The notes below the pieces were generated by a model that was not told where the DNA came from, ran no database searches, and saw nothing but the letters and a program-made list of their open reading frames with translations. A stretch of 44,575 nucleotides of DNA from JANMDS01 sp031430575. GTDB taxonomy: Bacteria; Pseudomonadota; Gammaproteobacteria; Burkholderiales; Casimicrobiaceae. The number at the start of each line of letters is the position of its first letter. Within the stretch, counting starts at the first letter, position 1. Below are positions 24,897 to 33,135 of this stretch, one piece after another. Made by a program: the position numbers and the translations under genes. The DNA lies in NCBI GenBank assembly GCA_031430575.1, contig JANPBT010000039.1, positions 1 through 44,575 on the forward strand. Direction: 5' to 3'.

Positions 24897-25499
24897 TCAA
24901 CCGCGACGACGGCGAACCAATAACATACCGAGTGCGGCGAGCGCGATCACAAGCGCGCCGAGGGTCATCGAATCTGTTGCTGGTACGGCCACGTTTGCCA
25001 CAACTGGGCTCGGTATCACGGATGCTGGGCAGGCCGCGTTGATGGGAGTAAATCCCCCCCCGCTTAATGAGTAGGTGCCGGATTGACCGGTAAACGTTGA
25101 CACTACGACGGTGTAGTTTCCTGCGGTGAGGGGGGTAAATGCCAAGTTAACGTTGGGCGAAGAGCTATTGTCTACATCAGCTACTGTGCTCCCTGCAATC
25201 GTGCTGTACGCGGCACCAGCTGCGGCGAGGGAACTTAGCAAAATGAGATTCGGGAAGAGACCGTTCGTCGAACTCGCGTTTAGACTGACTGTCTGGCCTG
25301 CGGTTACACCGATGCAGTAAAAGTCGTAACCGTCTTGCCCTCCAGAGTTAATTGAGCCGTTGACGTTGGAATCGAACGGAATACTCCCTGAGTAGTTAAC
25401 GATTGTGCTTCCGGGTGGGGTGTGCGTCGCATTTGCAGCCGTTGAAAGAACAGCCGCAAGCACGCTGGTAACAGCAATCTGAGTCAATCGATTATTCAT
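24897..25499 (-). CDS. Secreted CTERM-anchored protein with a pre-peptidase-like domain
   Basis: This 200-residue protein has a signal peptide (1-24, ending ANA). The beta-rich body has DGYDFYCIGVTAGQTVSLNAS and FTPLTAGNYTVVVSTFTGQSGTYSL, the layout of the bacterial pre-peptidase C-terminal (PPC) domain. The C-terminal tail has VPATDSMTLGALV, a hydrophobic helix and RRRRG, a CTERM-type sorting signal resembling IPTL-CTERM. A GGGA-containing ribosome binding site precedes ATG. Together with the truncated gene at 142-744 it shows the organism uses a CTERM/exosortase-like anchoring pathway. Ligand and role are unknown. Confidence 0.75.
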   Translation of the reverse strand: MNNRLTQIAVTSVLAAVLSTAANATHTPPGSTIVNYSGSIPFDSNVNGSINSGGQDGYDFYCIGVTAGQTVSLNASSTNGLFPNLILLSSLAAAGAAYSTIAGSTVADVDNSSSPNVNLAFTPLTAGNYTVVVSTFTGQSGTYSLSGGGFTPINAACPASVIPSPVVANVAVPATDSMTLGALVIALAALGMLLVRRRRG

Positions 25500-25594
25500 T
25501 TTTTATCCCTGATGTAATGTTTTAATGGGTGCGCGTACGCGTAGCCAAGCCAGACGACAAAACCCTATTAAATATATAGAAAGCCAACGCGTTG

Positions 25595-25620
25595 CGCTAT
25601 CCCCCAAATGGGGGATAGCG
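25595..25620. promoter_or_regulatory. Perfect 12-bp palindrome upstream of the CTERM gene
   Basis: CGCTATCCCCCA and TGGGGGATAGCG are perfect inverted arms separated by AA, about 95 bases upstream of the CTERM protein's ATG. The C5/G5 core within an otherwise A/T-rich gap looks like a dimeric regulator site rather than a terminator, since no T-run is present. Confidence 0.6.
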
Positions 25621-25773
25621 ATTATGTATTTCGGATAATGTGCGCTTGGCAGCCCTAAGATCTTTGGAAAATTCCCGAGCGCTACCTCGGATTTCACGTG
25701 TTGGTTCTACTTAAAAAAATAGTGAGCCACTAAAGTTGAAGTGGTTTCTCGCGCTTGCGTGCAAAATTGGTTC

Positions 25774-26952
25774 ATGTTTTCAATCGTTCCTTTCCAAATT
25801 TTTCTTGTTGGCGGCTGCGTGCGCGATGCGCTGTTGGGCTTGCCGATGAAGGATCGAGATTGGGTCGTTGTAGGGGCGACGCCGGACGCGATGCGTGCGG
25901 CAGGCTTCAGGCCAGTAGGGGCAGATTTTCCGGTGTTTTTGCATCCGCAGACCCATGAGGAATATGCATTAGCCCGCACCGAGCGCAAGAGTGGACGGGG
26001 CTATTTGGGCTTTACGGTTTATGCTGCGCCAGAAGTGACGCTCGAAGAAGATTTGCGCCGCCGCGATCTGACAATCAACGCCATTGCCCAAGCGGAGGAC
26101 GGCGCGTTAGTTGATCCTTACGGCGGTCAGCGCGATTTAGCAGCAAAAGTGTTACGCCACGTGAGTGAATCGTTTGCCGAAGATCCGCTGCGGGTATTGC
26201 GCTTAGCCCGATTTGCAGCGCGATTTCCTGATTTCACGATCGCGCCAGAGACGGTTTCTCTCGCAAAATCGCTTAAATCAGAGCTCGCCACGCTCACCCC
26301 CGAGCGCGTCTGGCAAGAGCTTGCGCGCGGATTAACGGATCACGCGCCGCATCGGATGCTTCAAGTATTAATCGATGTTGATGCTTGGGATAGCATTTTT
26401 CAGGAAATACCTGCGGCGCAGATTGAGGCACTTTTGCGTGCTTTTGCGCTATTTTTCGACGAAATTACGGTAAGTAGCGATGAGCCAACCACTCATGAGC
26501 TCGCGCAAATTCATGATCCCCAGGCAATGCGCTTCGCGCTGCTATCGCTGGCGGCACGCTCACCCTTGGCGGCGCGATTAAAAGTGCCCCGGGAATGCGC
26601 GGAGATGGCGGCATGTTGCCGAGCTTTATACGAAGACACGCTAGTTTTCGGCGAGCTTAGCGTTGATGCCCGCCTTGACTATTTGCAGCGCGGCGATGCC
26701 TTTCGACGGCCGACCCGCTTTGCCGATGCGGTGGCAACGTGTGGGATCTGGGCACACGCTAATCATGTTAATAGCGGCCAATCTGCGCCGCAGGTATTTG
26801 CCGCATTGCGCGCGGCCAACAGCGTAAACCCTGGGCAGATCGCCGCGAGCCACCCTGCGGCGCAGATCGGGTCACAGGTGCGCGCGGCGCGGGTCGCGGC
26901 GATTGCTGAAATGCCGGAAATGCGCGACCAAGCGCGAAAACGAAAGTTGTAA
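25774..26952 (+). CDS. cca: tRNA nucleotidyltransferase (CCA-adding enzyme)
   Basis: This enzyme of about 392 residues builds or repairs the CCA end of tRNAs. The nucleotidyltransferase head has FLVGGCVRDALLGLPMKDRDWVVVG (GGxVRD and DxD) and EEDLRRRDLTINAIA. An arginine-rich DPLRVLRLARFAARF helix and a longer HD-like C-terminal region follow, though that region does not show an obvious intact HD motif to me. Start ATG 25774 is preferred to GTG 25741 because the fold begins at once. Two exact repeat copies and one variant encode IPAAQI, SAPQVF and HPAAQI. The last two fall in a low-complexity C-terminal region that looks expanded by repeats. Confidence 0.94.
   Translation: MFSIVPFQIFLVGGCVRDALLGLPMKDRDWVVVGATPDAMRAAGFRPVGADFPVFLHPQTHEEYALARTERKSGRGYLGFTVYAAPEVTLEEDLRRRDLTINAIAQAEDGALVDPYGGQRDLAAKVLRHVSESFAEDPLRVLRLARFAARFPDFTIAPETVSLAKSLKSELATLTPERVWQELARGLTDHAPHRMLQVLIDVDAWDSIFQEIPAAQIEALLRAFALFFDEITVSSDEPTTHELAQIHDPQAMRFALLSLAARSPLAARLKVPRECAEMAACCRALYEDTLVFGELSVDARLDYLQRGDAFRRPTRFADAVATCGIWAHANHVNSGQSAPQVFAALRAANSVNPGQIAASHPAAQIGSQVRAARVAAIAEMPEMRDQARKRKL
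26408..26421 (-). repeat. Dispersed repeat, exact (cca)
   Basis: Encodes IPAAQI. Confidence 0.95.
26783..26796 (+). repeat. Dispersed repeat, exact (cca)
   Basis: Encodes SAPQV. Confidence 0.95.
26852..26865 (-). repeat. Dispersed repeat, two mismatches (cca)
   Basis: ACCCTGCGGCGCAG; encodes HPAAQI, 55 bases after an inverted exact copy. Confidence 0.7.
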
Positions 26953-27057
26953 CAAAATTTACAGGTCGGTATTGTCGCTGTCCTCCATCAGAAAATCGGC
27001 GCGTTGATGGAAGCGTAGGCGCCACTTTCCATCGCGCCGTTTGTAGAAGGAAACAAA

Positions 27058-27663
27058 ATGAACGTGAAATCCCTGACCGCTGCACTGATCTCAGTTGCCG
27101 CAATCGCGCCCGCTTTTGCCGATGAAGCCAAGCACTACCGTCATGGCGGCTACGTTGCGCAGCATGCGCGCCCAGTTGTTGTAGCGCCCGCCTATGGACA
27201 CCGGCCTCACTTTAACCCCACTTACTTAGCGCCGCGCTACGTTCCGGTAGCCCCGGTGCGCCACGCTCCGGTCTACAACTACGGTCACAACTACGGCGCC
27301 AACCACGGGTATAACCACGGTTACGGCCACAGTAACGGGCATTGGCGTAATGGCCGCTGGATCGCTCCGGTGGTGATTGGTGCAGCAATATTGGGCACGA
27401 TTGCAGCCTCAAATAGTTATTACGCCCCGCCAACGGTGACGTATGTGCAGCCGACCCAAAACTATATCGCGCCGGTTGTCGTTCAAGGTCATTGCGATAC
27501 TTTCTGCTCGGCTGATCGTGACCGCAACGGCGTTGTCGACAAAATCGAGGCTGGTTTTGATCGTACTTGGGAAAAGTGGTTTTATGATATCGACCGGAAT
27601 AACGATGGCGTAATCACCCGCCAAGAGCTTTCCGATTGGAATCGCAGCGGTGCGCGCTACTAA
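27058..27663 (+). CDS. Secreted EF-hand protein with His/Tyr/Asn-rich repeats
   Basis: This 201-residue protein has a signal peptide (1-21, AFA). A P/V/H-rich stretch is followed by repeats of the type NYGHNYGANHGYNHGYGHSNGHW (~75-97), suited to metal binding. A hydrophobic segment (WIAPVVIGAAILGTIAAS, ~100-118) comes next. Two EF-hand calcium loops end the protein: DRDRNGVVDKIE and DIDRNNDGVITRQE. The combination suggests a periplasmic or membrane-linked metal-responsive protein. A strong terminator follows, so it is monocistronic. No named family is recognised. Confidence 0.8.
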   Translation: MNVKSLTAALISVAAIAPAFADEAKHYRHGGYVAQHARPVVVAPAYGHRPHFNPTYLAPRYVPVAPVRHAPVYNYGHNYGANHGYNHGYGHSNGHWRNGRWIAPVVIGAAILGTIAASNSYYAPPTVTYVQPTQNYIAPVVVQGHCDTFCSADRDRNGVVDKIEAGFDRTWEKWFYDIDRNNDGVITRQELSDWNRSGARY

Positions 27664-27682
27664 GCTGCCCGCGTTTGAAATT

Positions 27683-27711
27683 AAAAAGCCCGCACACTGC
27701 GGGCTTTTTTT
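27683..27711 (+). terminator. Intrinsic terminator
   Basis: An A-run, stem GCCCGCA (27688-27694), loop CAC, stem TGCGGGC (27698-27704) and a T-run of seven end the EF-hand gene. Confidence 0.92.
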
Positions 27712-27765
27712 CACGCACACGCCTACAATTAGGTTAGTACATTTTTACTTATGCATATTTCAACT

Positions 27766-28086
27766 ATGAGCAACGCACAAGAAACGATTCAATCACAAGT
27801 CAGCGGCAACCCAGTCGTGCTTTACATGAAAGGCACACCGCAATTTCCGCAATGCGGCTTTTCATCGAGCGCGGCGCAGATCTTGAAGACGTGCGGCGTG
27901 ACGACGTTTTATTCGGTCAACGTGCTTGCCGATAATGAAATTCGACAGGGAATTAAAGATTTCGCCAACTGGCCGACGATTCCGCAGCTCTACGTTAATG
28001 GTGAGTTTGTTGGCGGCTCGGACATTATGAAAGAGATGTATCAGTCTGGCGAAATGCAAACGCTGCTAGCACCCTACAAAAACTAA
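27766..28086 (+). CDS. grxD: Monothiol glutaredoxin (CGFS type)
   Basis: This 106-residue monothiol glutaredoxin bears and hands on [2Fe-2S] clusters. The active site is C30 in PQCGFSSSA. YMKGTP, NWPTIPQLYVNGEFVGGSDI (cis-Pro and glutathione contacts) and length all match GrxD. ATG 27766 is chosen over the in-frame ATG 27751, since the family starts just before the QETI helix. The gene is closed by a terminator made of two inverted copies of the dispersed repeat. Confidence 0.95.
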   Translation: MSNAQETIQSQVSGNPVVLYMKGTPQFPQCGFSSSAAQILKTCGVTTFYSVNVLADNEIRQGIKDFANWPTIPQLYVNGEFVGGSDIMKEMYQSGEMQTLLAPYKN

Positions 28087-28114
28087 CGTAGCGCGTTTTC
28101 ATCGCGTTAAAAAA

Positions 28115-28128
28115 CTGCGCCGCAGGTA
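28115..28128 (+). repeat. Dispersed repeat, exact (terminator arm)
   Basis: Left arm of the grxD terminator. Confidence 0.95.
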
Positions 28129-28133
28129 TCAGA

Positions 28134-28147
28134 TATCTGCGGCGCAG
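28134..28147 (-). repeat. Dispersed repeat, one mismatch (terminator arm)
   Basis: TATCTGCGGCGCAG; right arm of the grxD terminator. Confidence 0.9.
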
Positions 28148-28175
28148 TTTTTTTAATTACACGTCGCGGCGCTGA

Positions 28176-29138
28176 CTAATCGAGTGGCTTGATATTGAGC
28201 TCCTGCGCGAGCTTTTGCCAACGGGCGACATCGCCCTCGAGCTTGCGCTTCATTTCTTCAGCGCCTGGTGGGGTGACCTCCAACGCCAATGCTGAGAGTC
28301 GTTCGCGTACGTCGGGCATCGCGAGCACTTGCGTTAGGGCTGCATTTAATCGATCGACGATTGGTTTAGGCGTATTGGCTGGGGCAAGTAAGCCAAACCA
28401 CTGCTCGTAATCCATGCCCGTCACGCCCGCTTCGGCAAACGTCAGGGCGTCAGGAAAATCTGGATGACGCTTGTTACCCGTCGCGGCGAGCACCCTCAGC
28501 TTGCCTGATTTCACGTGCGAACCAGCGCTCGCCATGGTCGTGATCATCACATTAACTTGGCCGCTCAGCAAATCAATAAGCGCAGGTGAGCTGCCTTTGT
28601 AGGGCACGCCAACGAAATCAACCCCTGAACGGGCACGAAACAAATCAACGACTACGCTACCGGTGCCCGCGATGGCCATGGTGAGCTTGCCCGGATTTGC
28701 CTTACCAAAAGCGATCACATCGCGCGCGTTTTTTTGCTCAAAATTTGCGCTCGATACCAAAAAAGCAGGCGATTTGCCGATGAGCGAAATCGGTGTGAAA
28801 TCGCGGATGGCGTCATACGGCATCTTGCGGGTGTAGATTGGCGTGCTCGAATGGAAGACATCTACGAGGACCAACGTGTAGCCATCGGCGGGTGATTTAG
28901 CGACAAAATCTGTGCCGATCATGCCGCCAGCACCGCCCTTGTTGTCGACAACGACTGCCGTTTTGAGCACTTGACCAAGCTTATCGGCGACCAGTCGCCC
29001 GGTCGCGTCTGAGCTGCCACCGGCAGGAAACGGCACAACGATTTTGATCGGGCGATTGCCGGGAAAGTCTTGCGCGATGGCAAGGCAAGATAGGCTTGCA
29101 ACAAGAAAGTGGAAAACAAAGCGAATCGGTGATTTCAT
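28176..29138 (-). CDS. Bug-family tripartite tricarboxylate transporter binding protein
   Basis: This 320-residue periplasmic solute receptor has a signal peptide (1-22). The family pattern is clear: RPIKIVVPFPAGGSSDATGRLVADKL, VVVDNKGGAGGMIGTDFVAKSPADGYTL, VPYKGSSPALIDLLSGQVNVM, and a DVRERLSALALEV ending. Ligands of this family are small carboxylates or related compounds; the sequence alone does not name one. No TctA/TctB membrane genes are nearby, typical of orphan Bug proteins in Burkholderiales. It may be under another regulator; the LysR gene is 2.4 kb away. Confidence 0.93.
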   Translation of the reverse strand: MKSPIRFVFHFLVASLSCLAIAQDFPGNRPIKIVVPFPAGGSSDATGRLVADKLGQVLKTAVVVDNKGGAGGMIGTDFVAKSPADGYTLVLVDVFHSSTPIYTRKMPYDAIRDFTPISLIGKSPAFLVSSANFEQKNARDVIAFGKANPGKLTMAIAGTGSVVVDLFRARSGVDFVGVPYKGSSPALIDLLSGQVNVMITTMASAGSHVKSGKLRVLAATGNKRHPDFPDALTFAEAGVTGMDYEQWFGLLAPANTPKPIVDRLNAALTQVLAMPDVRERLSALALEVTPPGAEEMKRKLEGDVARWQKLAQELNIKPLD

Positions 29139-29273
29139 AAATGATTTCGTGACATATGCATGGTGTGTAGAGCGCGTATGGTATCCAATTACGTAACCGC
29201 TTGCGAGACCCGTTAAATACTAACGACGTAATCTGGGGTCTCGGAGCAAGCAAATGAATCGAAAATTACAACG

Positions 29274-30278
29274 ATGACGATAGATCTCAATGCCCTCATT
29301 GCACGCTTGCCTAAAGCGGAGCTTCACGTCCACCTCGAGGGCACACTTGAACCGGAAATGATGTTCGCGTTGGCCTATAAAAATAAGGTGACGCTGCCCT
29401 ACGAGAATGTTGACGCCTTGCGCGCAGCCTATCGATTCGATGATTTGCAGTCGTTCTTAAATTTGTATTATGCGGGCGCAAGCGTGCTCTGCGATGCAGA
29501 TGATTTTTACGCGTTGACGTGGGCTTATTTGCAGCGCGCGCATATTGATCGAGTCGTGCATACCGAAATTTTTATTGATCCGCAAACACATACTTCGCGC
29601 GGAGTTGCGCTTTCTGCGGTCTTTGAGGGGGTCGTAGAGGCCTTGCGCGATGGGCAAGCGATCCTCGGAATTACCTGGCGGTTGATTCCAAATTTCTTGC
29701 GACATCTCAGTGAGGAAGAGGCGATCGCTTGCTTTGAAGCGTGTGCACCGTTTCTTGATACGATTGATGGCTTCGGTCTAGATTCCAGCGAAATCGGTCA
29801 TCCGCCAGCAAAATTTCAGCGACTTTTCGGGCGGATTCGCGCGCAAGGCATTCCCGTAGTTGCCCATGCCGGAGAAGAAGGCCCCGCGCAATACGTGCGC
29901 GACGCGATTGAGCTTTTACGGGTATCGCGGATTGATCATGGTATTCGCGCGATTGATGATCCAGCGCTCGTTGCCGAGCTTGCGCTACGAAAGATCGCGC
30001 TGACGGTCTGCCCGCTGTCAAACTTAAAGCTAAAGGCGACGCCAGATTTAACGCAGCATCCCCTTTTGAAACTATTTGATGCTGGCGTGCTGGTGACCAT
30101 CAACTCCGATGACCCCGCTTACTTTGGCGGCTACATTAACGACAATTACTTGGCGATTGCGAACGCACTCAACATACCTGCGGCGCAGGTTCGCAAGCTC
30201 GCAGCCAATAGCATCGAAGCGAGTTGGCTCGATGACGAAACAAAAGCCGAGCACTTGGCAGCGATTGAAATCGCCTAG
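29274..30278 (+). CDS. Adenosine/adenine deaminase family enzyme
   Basis: This 334-residue metal-dependent deaminase has ELHVHLEGTLEPE (zinc His pair), VVAHAGEEGP (third zinc His and catalytic Glu), SRIDHGIRA and the zinc Asp in NSDDPAYFGGYI. The phrases HTEIFIDPQTHTSRG and SDDPAYFGGY are those I associate with the adenine deaminase (Aah1-like) branch more than with adenosine deaminase, so hypoxanthine formation from adenine is favoured. It is divergent from the Bug gene. An exact repeat copy encodes IPAAQV near the C-terminus. Confidence 0.85.
   Translation: MTIDLNALIARLPKAELHVHLEGTLEPEMMFALAYKNKVTLPYENVDALRAAYRFDDLQSFLNLYYAGASVLCDADDFYALTWAYLQRAHIDRVVHTEIFIDPQTHTSRGVALSAVFEGVVEALRDGQAILGITWRLIPNFLRHLSEEEAIACFEACAPFLDTIDGFGLDSSEIGHPPAKFQRLFGRIRAQGIPVVAHAGEEGPAQYVRDAIELLRVSRIDHGIRAIDDPALVAELALRKIALTVCPLSNLKLKATPDLTQHPLLKLFDAGVLVTINSDDPAYFGGYINDNYLAIANALNIPAAQVRKLAANSIEASWLDDETKAEHLAAIEIA
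30175..30188 (-). repeat. Dispersed repeat, exact (deaminase gene)
   Basis: Encodes IPAAQV. The only exact copy with C directly before the CTG end. Confidence 0.95.
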
Positions 30279-30302
30279 CGCAGCATCAAAAAAGCCCCTA
30301 AT

Positions 30303-30316
30303 CTGCGCCGCAGGTT
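30303..30316 (+). repeat. Dispersed repeat, one mismatch (intergenic)
   Basis: CTGCGCCGCAGGTT between the convergent deaminase and hydroxyacid dehydrogenase genes. Confidence 0.85.
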
Positions 30317-30323
30317 TGATCGG

Positions 30324-31481
30324 TTACGCTTTCGGAAAAGTGCCTGGTAGCAAAATTTCACTCGTAACCCTGTTGATGTCGGTGTGGCCACAAAAAGCCA
30401 TCGTTAAATCCAATTCCTTGTGAATGCATTCCAACGCTTTAGTCACGCCTGCTTCGCCCATTGCGCCTAAACCGTAGAGCCACGCTCTGCCGATATACGT
30501 GCCTTTCGCGCCCAGCGCCATCGCTCGCAGCACATCTTGCCCGCTGCGAATGCCGCCGTCCATATGTACTTCAATTTTGTGACCCACTGCATCGACAATT
30601 TTGGGTAGCGCACGGATCGACGTTTCTGCGCCATCGAGCTGCCGCCCGCCATGATTGCTCACGATGATCGCGTCAGCACCGCTTTGCACAGCAAGATGCG
30701 CGTCCTGCGCATCTTGAATGCCTTTTAAGATGAGTTTGCCGCCCCAGCGCTTTTTGATCCACTCGACGTCGTTCCAATTCAGCGCGGGATCAAATTGCTC
30801 CGCAATCCATTCGCCGAGCGAGCGCATATTTTCAATGCCCTTGACGTGCCCGACAATATTTCCAAAATCTCGCCGCGTCGCCGACAGCATATTCCAGCAC
30901 CAGCGCGGCTTGGTGAGCAAATTGATCATGTTGGCAATCGTCGGTTTCGGTGGCGCGGAAAGTCCATTCTTAATGTCCTTATGACGCTGGCCAAGAATTT
31001 GCAAATCAAGCGTGAGCACGAGCGCCGAGCAGTTAGCCGCTTTCGCCCGATCAATCAAGCGATTTACATAGTCGCGATCTTTCATGACATAAAGCTGGAA
31101 CCAAAACGGATGCTCGTCTGTGCCCTTTGCAACTTCTTCGATTGAGCAAATGCTCATGGTCGAAAGCGTAAACGGCACACCAAATTTTTTCGCCGCACGC
31201 GCTCCAAGTATCTCGCCATCCGCATGCTGCATCCCCGGAAGCCCCGTCGGCGCAATGGCCACTGGCATCGCGACGGGTTGCCCAATCATTTGCGTTCGCG
31301 TTGTACGGTTTTCCATATTGAAGGCGACGCGCTGGCGAAATTTAATCGACTGCAAGTCAGCGGAATTACCGCGATAGGTGCTTTCGGTCCACGAGCCAGA
31401 GTCGGCATAGTCGTAAAACATTTTGGGCACGCGGCGAGCGGCGAGCTGCCGCAAATCTTCGACATTGGTAATCGTTGGCAT
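30324..31481 (-). CDS. FMN-dependent alpha-hydroxy acid dehydrogenase (LldD/GOX family)
   Basis: This 385-residue TIM-barrel flavoenzyme of the L-lactate/glycolate/mandelate oxidase family opens TITNVEDLRQLAARRVPKMFYDYADSG. PVAIAPTGLPGM, the catalytic histidine in SNHGGRQLDG, and the FMN phosphate site in VHMDGGIRSGQDVLRAMALGAKGTYIGRAWLYG all follow. It has no membrane segment of its own. Substrate is undetermined; L-lactate is the commonest. A LysR regulator begins about 1 kb upstream on the same strand and ends 74 bases before this gene. A near-exact repeat (30303-30316) lies just past its end. Confidence 0.92.
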   Translation of the reverse strand: MPTITNVEDLRQLAARRVPKMFYDYADSGSWTESTYRGNSADLQSIKFRQRVAFNMENRTTRTQMIGQPVAMPVAIAPTGLPGMQHADGEILGARAAKKFGVPFTLSTMSICSIEEVAKGTDEHPFWFQLYVMKDRDYVNRLIDRAKAANCSALVLTLDLQILGQRHKDIKNGLSAPPKPTIANMINLLTKPRWCWNMLSATRRDFGNIVGHVKGIENMRSLGEWIAEQFDPALNWNDVEWIKKRWGGKLILKGIQDAQDAHLAVQSGADAIIVSNHGGRQLDGAETSIRALPKIVDAVGHKIEVHMDGGIRSGQDVLRAMALGAKGTYIGRAWLYGLGAMGEAGVTKALECIHKELDLTMAFCGHTDINRVTSEILLPGTFPKA

Positions 31482-31555
31482 AGCGATCTATTGGTGCAAG
31501 TAAAAGCGAAGCACGCATTATTCGGTGATTAATGAAATCGAATGATGAATAATTT

Positions 31556-32461
31556 TCAGGTATGGCGTGAATTGCTTTCCAATTTTTTGCAGGTGATCCG
31601 TAGCCAGCGGGCGAAGGCTAGCGCCGGTGCGTGCGCCCGCTGCACGGAGAGCACATAGCCCTCGTTGGGCGGCATCGCAATCCCTGGAAACAATGGAATG
31701 AGTGCGCCTGATTTGAGCCATCTGGCAGCGATGCTTGCCCGCGCGAGTGCCGCGCCATGCCCTTGCGCTGCCGATTCCAGCATCAACCCGAGGTCAACGA
31801 CTTTCAAGCCGGTTTGTGGCTCTAAGCTCGCAATCTCAAGCGCTGCAAACCACGGTGCCCAAAGCTCTAATGGGCAGCGCACCCGTGGCGCTGGGGCTTT
31901 GATTCGACTTAAATCTAAAGGCTTTTTGATGGCATAGCGCTTCGCGAACCCCGGGGCGGCGACGGCAAAAACGGGCTCAAACAAAAGTGGCTCACCGGCG
32001 CTGCGCGGACCAAAACCAACGGTCACATCGGCATCGGGAGCGCTGCGATCTAAGTAAGGAATCGCCACGATCACCTCGAGCTCGATGTTGCTATGTTTTG
32101 CTGTGAATGTCTTCAATTGCGGAATCAAAATTTCGCGCGCAAATGTCGGTGGCGCAAGGATGCGAAGCCGTTGCGAATCTTGCACCTTGCGTGCATGCAG
32201 ACCTATGCTTTCAAGTTGGCCCAGCACGCTGCGCACTTGCATGGCGTACTCTTTACCAGATGCCGTCAAGGTGACGGTGCGGCCTTTACGATCAAAAAGT
32301 AGCGTACCAATCAGAGACTCGAGCGCCGAGATACGCTTGCTCAGTGCGCTCGCGGTAATGGCCAGCGCATCCGATGCGCGATCAAATGAGCCCAGCCGCG
32401 CGGCCACCTCAAAAGCGCGCATCGCGTCAATCGAAGGCAGGCGGGATTCGTTTTGTGGCAT
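31556..32461 (-). CDS. LysR-family transcriptional regulator
   Basis: This 301-residue protein has a winged HTH at the N-terminus (MRAFEVAARLGSFDRASDALAITASALSKRISALE) and a periplasmic-binding-like effector domain behind it, including SLEPQTGLKVVDLGLMLESAAQGHGAALA. The opening LPSIDAMRAFEVAARLGSF is that of the GcvA-like branch. It lies directly upstream of the hydroxyacid dehydrogenase on the same strand, which is the likely but unproven target. Effector unknown. Confidence 0.92.
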   Translation of the reverse strand: MPQNESRLPSIDAMRAFEVAARLGSFDRASDALAITASALSKRISALESLIGTLLFDRKGRTVTLTASGKEYAMQVRSVLGQLESIGLHARKVQDSQRLRILAPPTFAREILIPQLKTFTAKHSNIELEVIVAIPYLDRSAPDADVTVGFGPRSAGEPLLFEPVFAVAAPGFAKRYAIKKPLDLSRIKAPAPRVRCPLELWAPWFAALEIASLEPQTGLKVVDLGLMLESAAQGHGAALARASIAARWLKSGALIPLFPGIAMPPNEGYVLSVQRAHAPALAFARWLRITCKKLESNSRHT

Positions 32462-32544
32462 CGGGGGTGGCGTGGCAGAGTGATGGCCACCATCATACGC
32501 CAGCAGCTTTCGATAAGAGAATCGAGCAGCTAAAAGCAGTAAAA

Positions 32545-32558
32545 CTGCGCCGCAGGTA
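32545..32558 (+). repeat. Dispersed repeat, exact (downstream of ogt)
   Basis: Exact copy after AAAA, between ogt and the LysR gene. Confidence 0.95.
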
Positions 32559-32579
32559 CGGCGAAATCAACCGCTGTGT

Positions 32580-33104
32580 CTACGTCTTGAGAAAAGCATG
32601 TCGTAACCCTTGCGCTACGCATTTTTCGTGCGCCAACAATTGCACTTTGCGCGCCATTCCGCCCGCGTATCCGGTCAGCGCGCCGTTACTGCCAACAACG
32701 CGATGACACGGAACCACAATCGATAGCGGATTGCGGCCTGTCGCCGCGCCGACTGCGCGCGAAGCGCTCGGCTTTGCAATGGCATGAGCAATCGCACCAT
32801 AGGCGCAGGTTTGGGCAAATGCCACGCGTGAAATTTGCTGCCAAACATTTTTTTGAAATGCAGTGCCCTCGGGCGCAAGCGCAATTTCAAATCGCGTGAG
32901 TTCGCCTGCGAAGTAAGACTTCAGTTGCGCGCTGGCATCGCGAATGATCACCTGCTGTGCATCCCGTTTCCGTTCCGAAATTGTTGGGAAATATTGCTGC
33001 GCGTTAAACCAAATGCCGGTGAGCCCCAACTCGTTTGCAGCAAGCAGCATTTCGCCCAAAGGCGTTGCAATCGTGTCGTAATAAAGCGTGGAAGTTTCCA
33101 TCAT
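32580..33104 (-). CDS. ogt: Methylated-DNA--protein-cysteine S-methyltransferase
   Basis: This 174-residue suicide repair protein removes methyl groups from O6-methylguanine. The acceptor is C133 in IVVPCHRVVG; GALTGYAGGMARKVQLLAHE is the following active-site loop. FQKNVWQQI and YGAIAHAIAKPSASRAVGAATGRNP form the helix-turn-helix that places the base. ATG 33101 is an equal alternative start. It follows the Ada/AlkA gene by 31 bases and is almost surely co-transcribed. The downstream gap has an exact repeat copy (32545-32558). Confidence 0.95.
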   Translation of the reverse strand: MMETSTLYYDTIATPLGEMLLAANELGLTGIWFNAQQYFPTISERKRDAQQVIIRDASAQLKSYFAGELTRFEIALAPEGTAFQKNVWQQISRVAFAQTCAYGAIAHAIAKPSASRAVGAATGRNPLSIVVPCHRVVGSNGALTGYAGGMARKVQLLAHEKCVAQGLRHAFLKT

Positions 33105-33135
33105 GTTTTCCTAACTAATTTTCTAAGCGCGTGCG

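Larger units (their letters stand above)
28109..28154. terminator. Bidirectional terminator built from two inverted repeat copies
   Basis: An exact repeat (28115-28128) and a one-mismatch inverted copy (28134-28147) are five bases apart. They make an 11-bp perfect GC stem that extends with a G-U wobble to about 15 bp. It is flanked by AAAAAA (28109-28114) on the left and TTTTTTT (28148-28154) on the right, so it works for grxD and for the opposing Bug gene ending at 28176. Uptake sequences form terminators in the same manner in Neisseria and Haemophilus. Confidence 0.93.

Noticed and set aside
27870..27885. SAAQI codons in grxD resembling a repeat
   Set aside because: Only GCGGCGCAG matches, and the residues are the normal sequence after CGFS in monothiol glutaredoxins.
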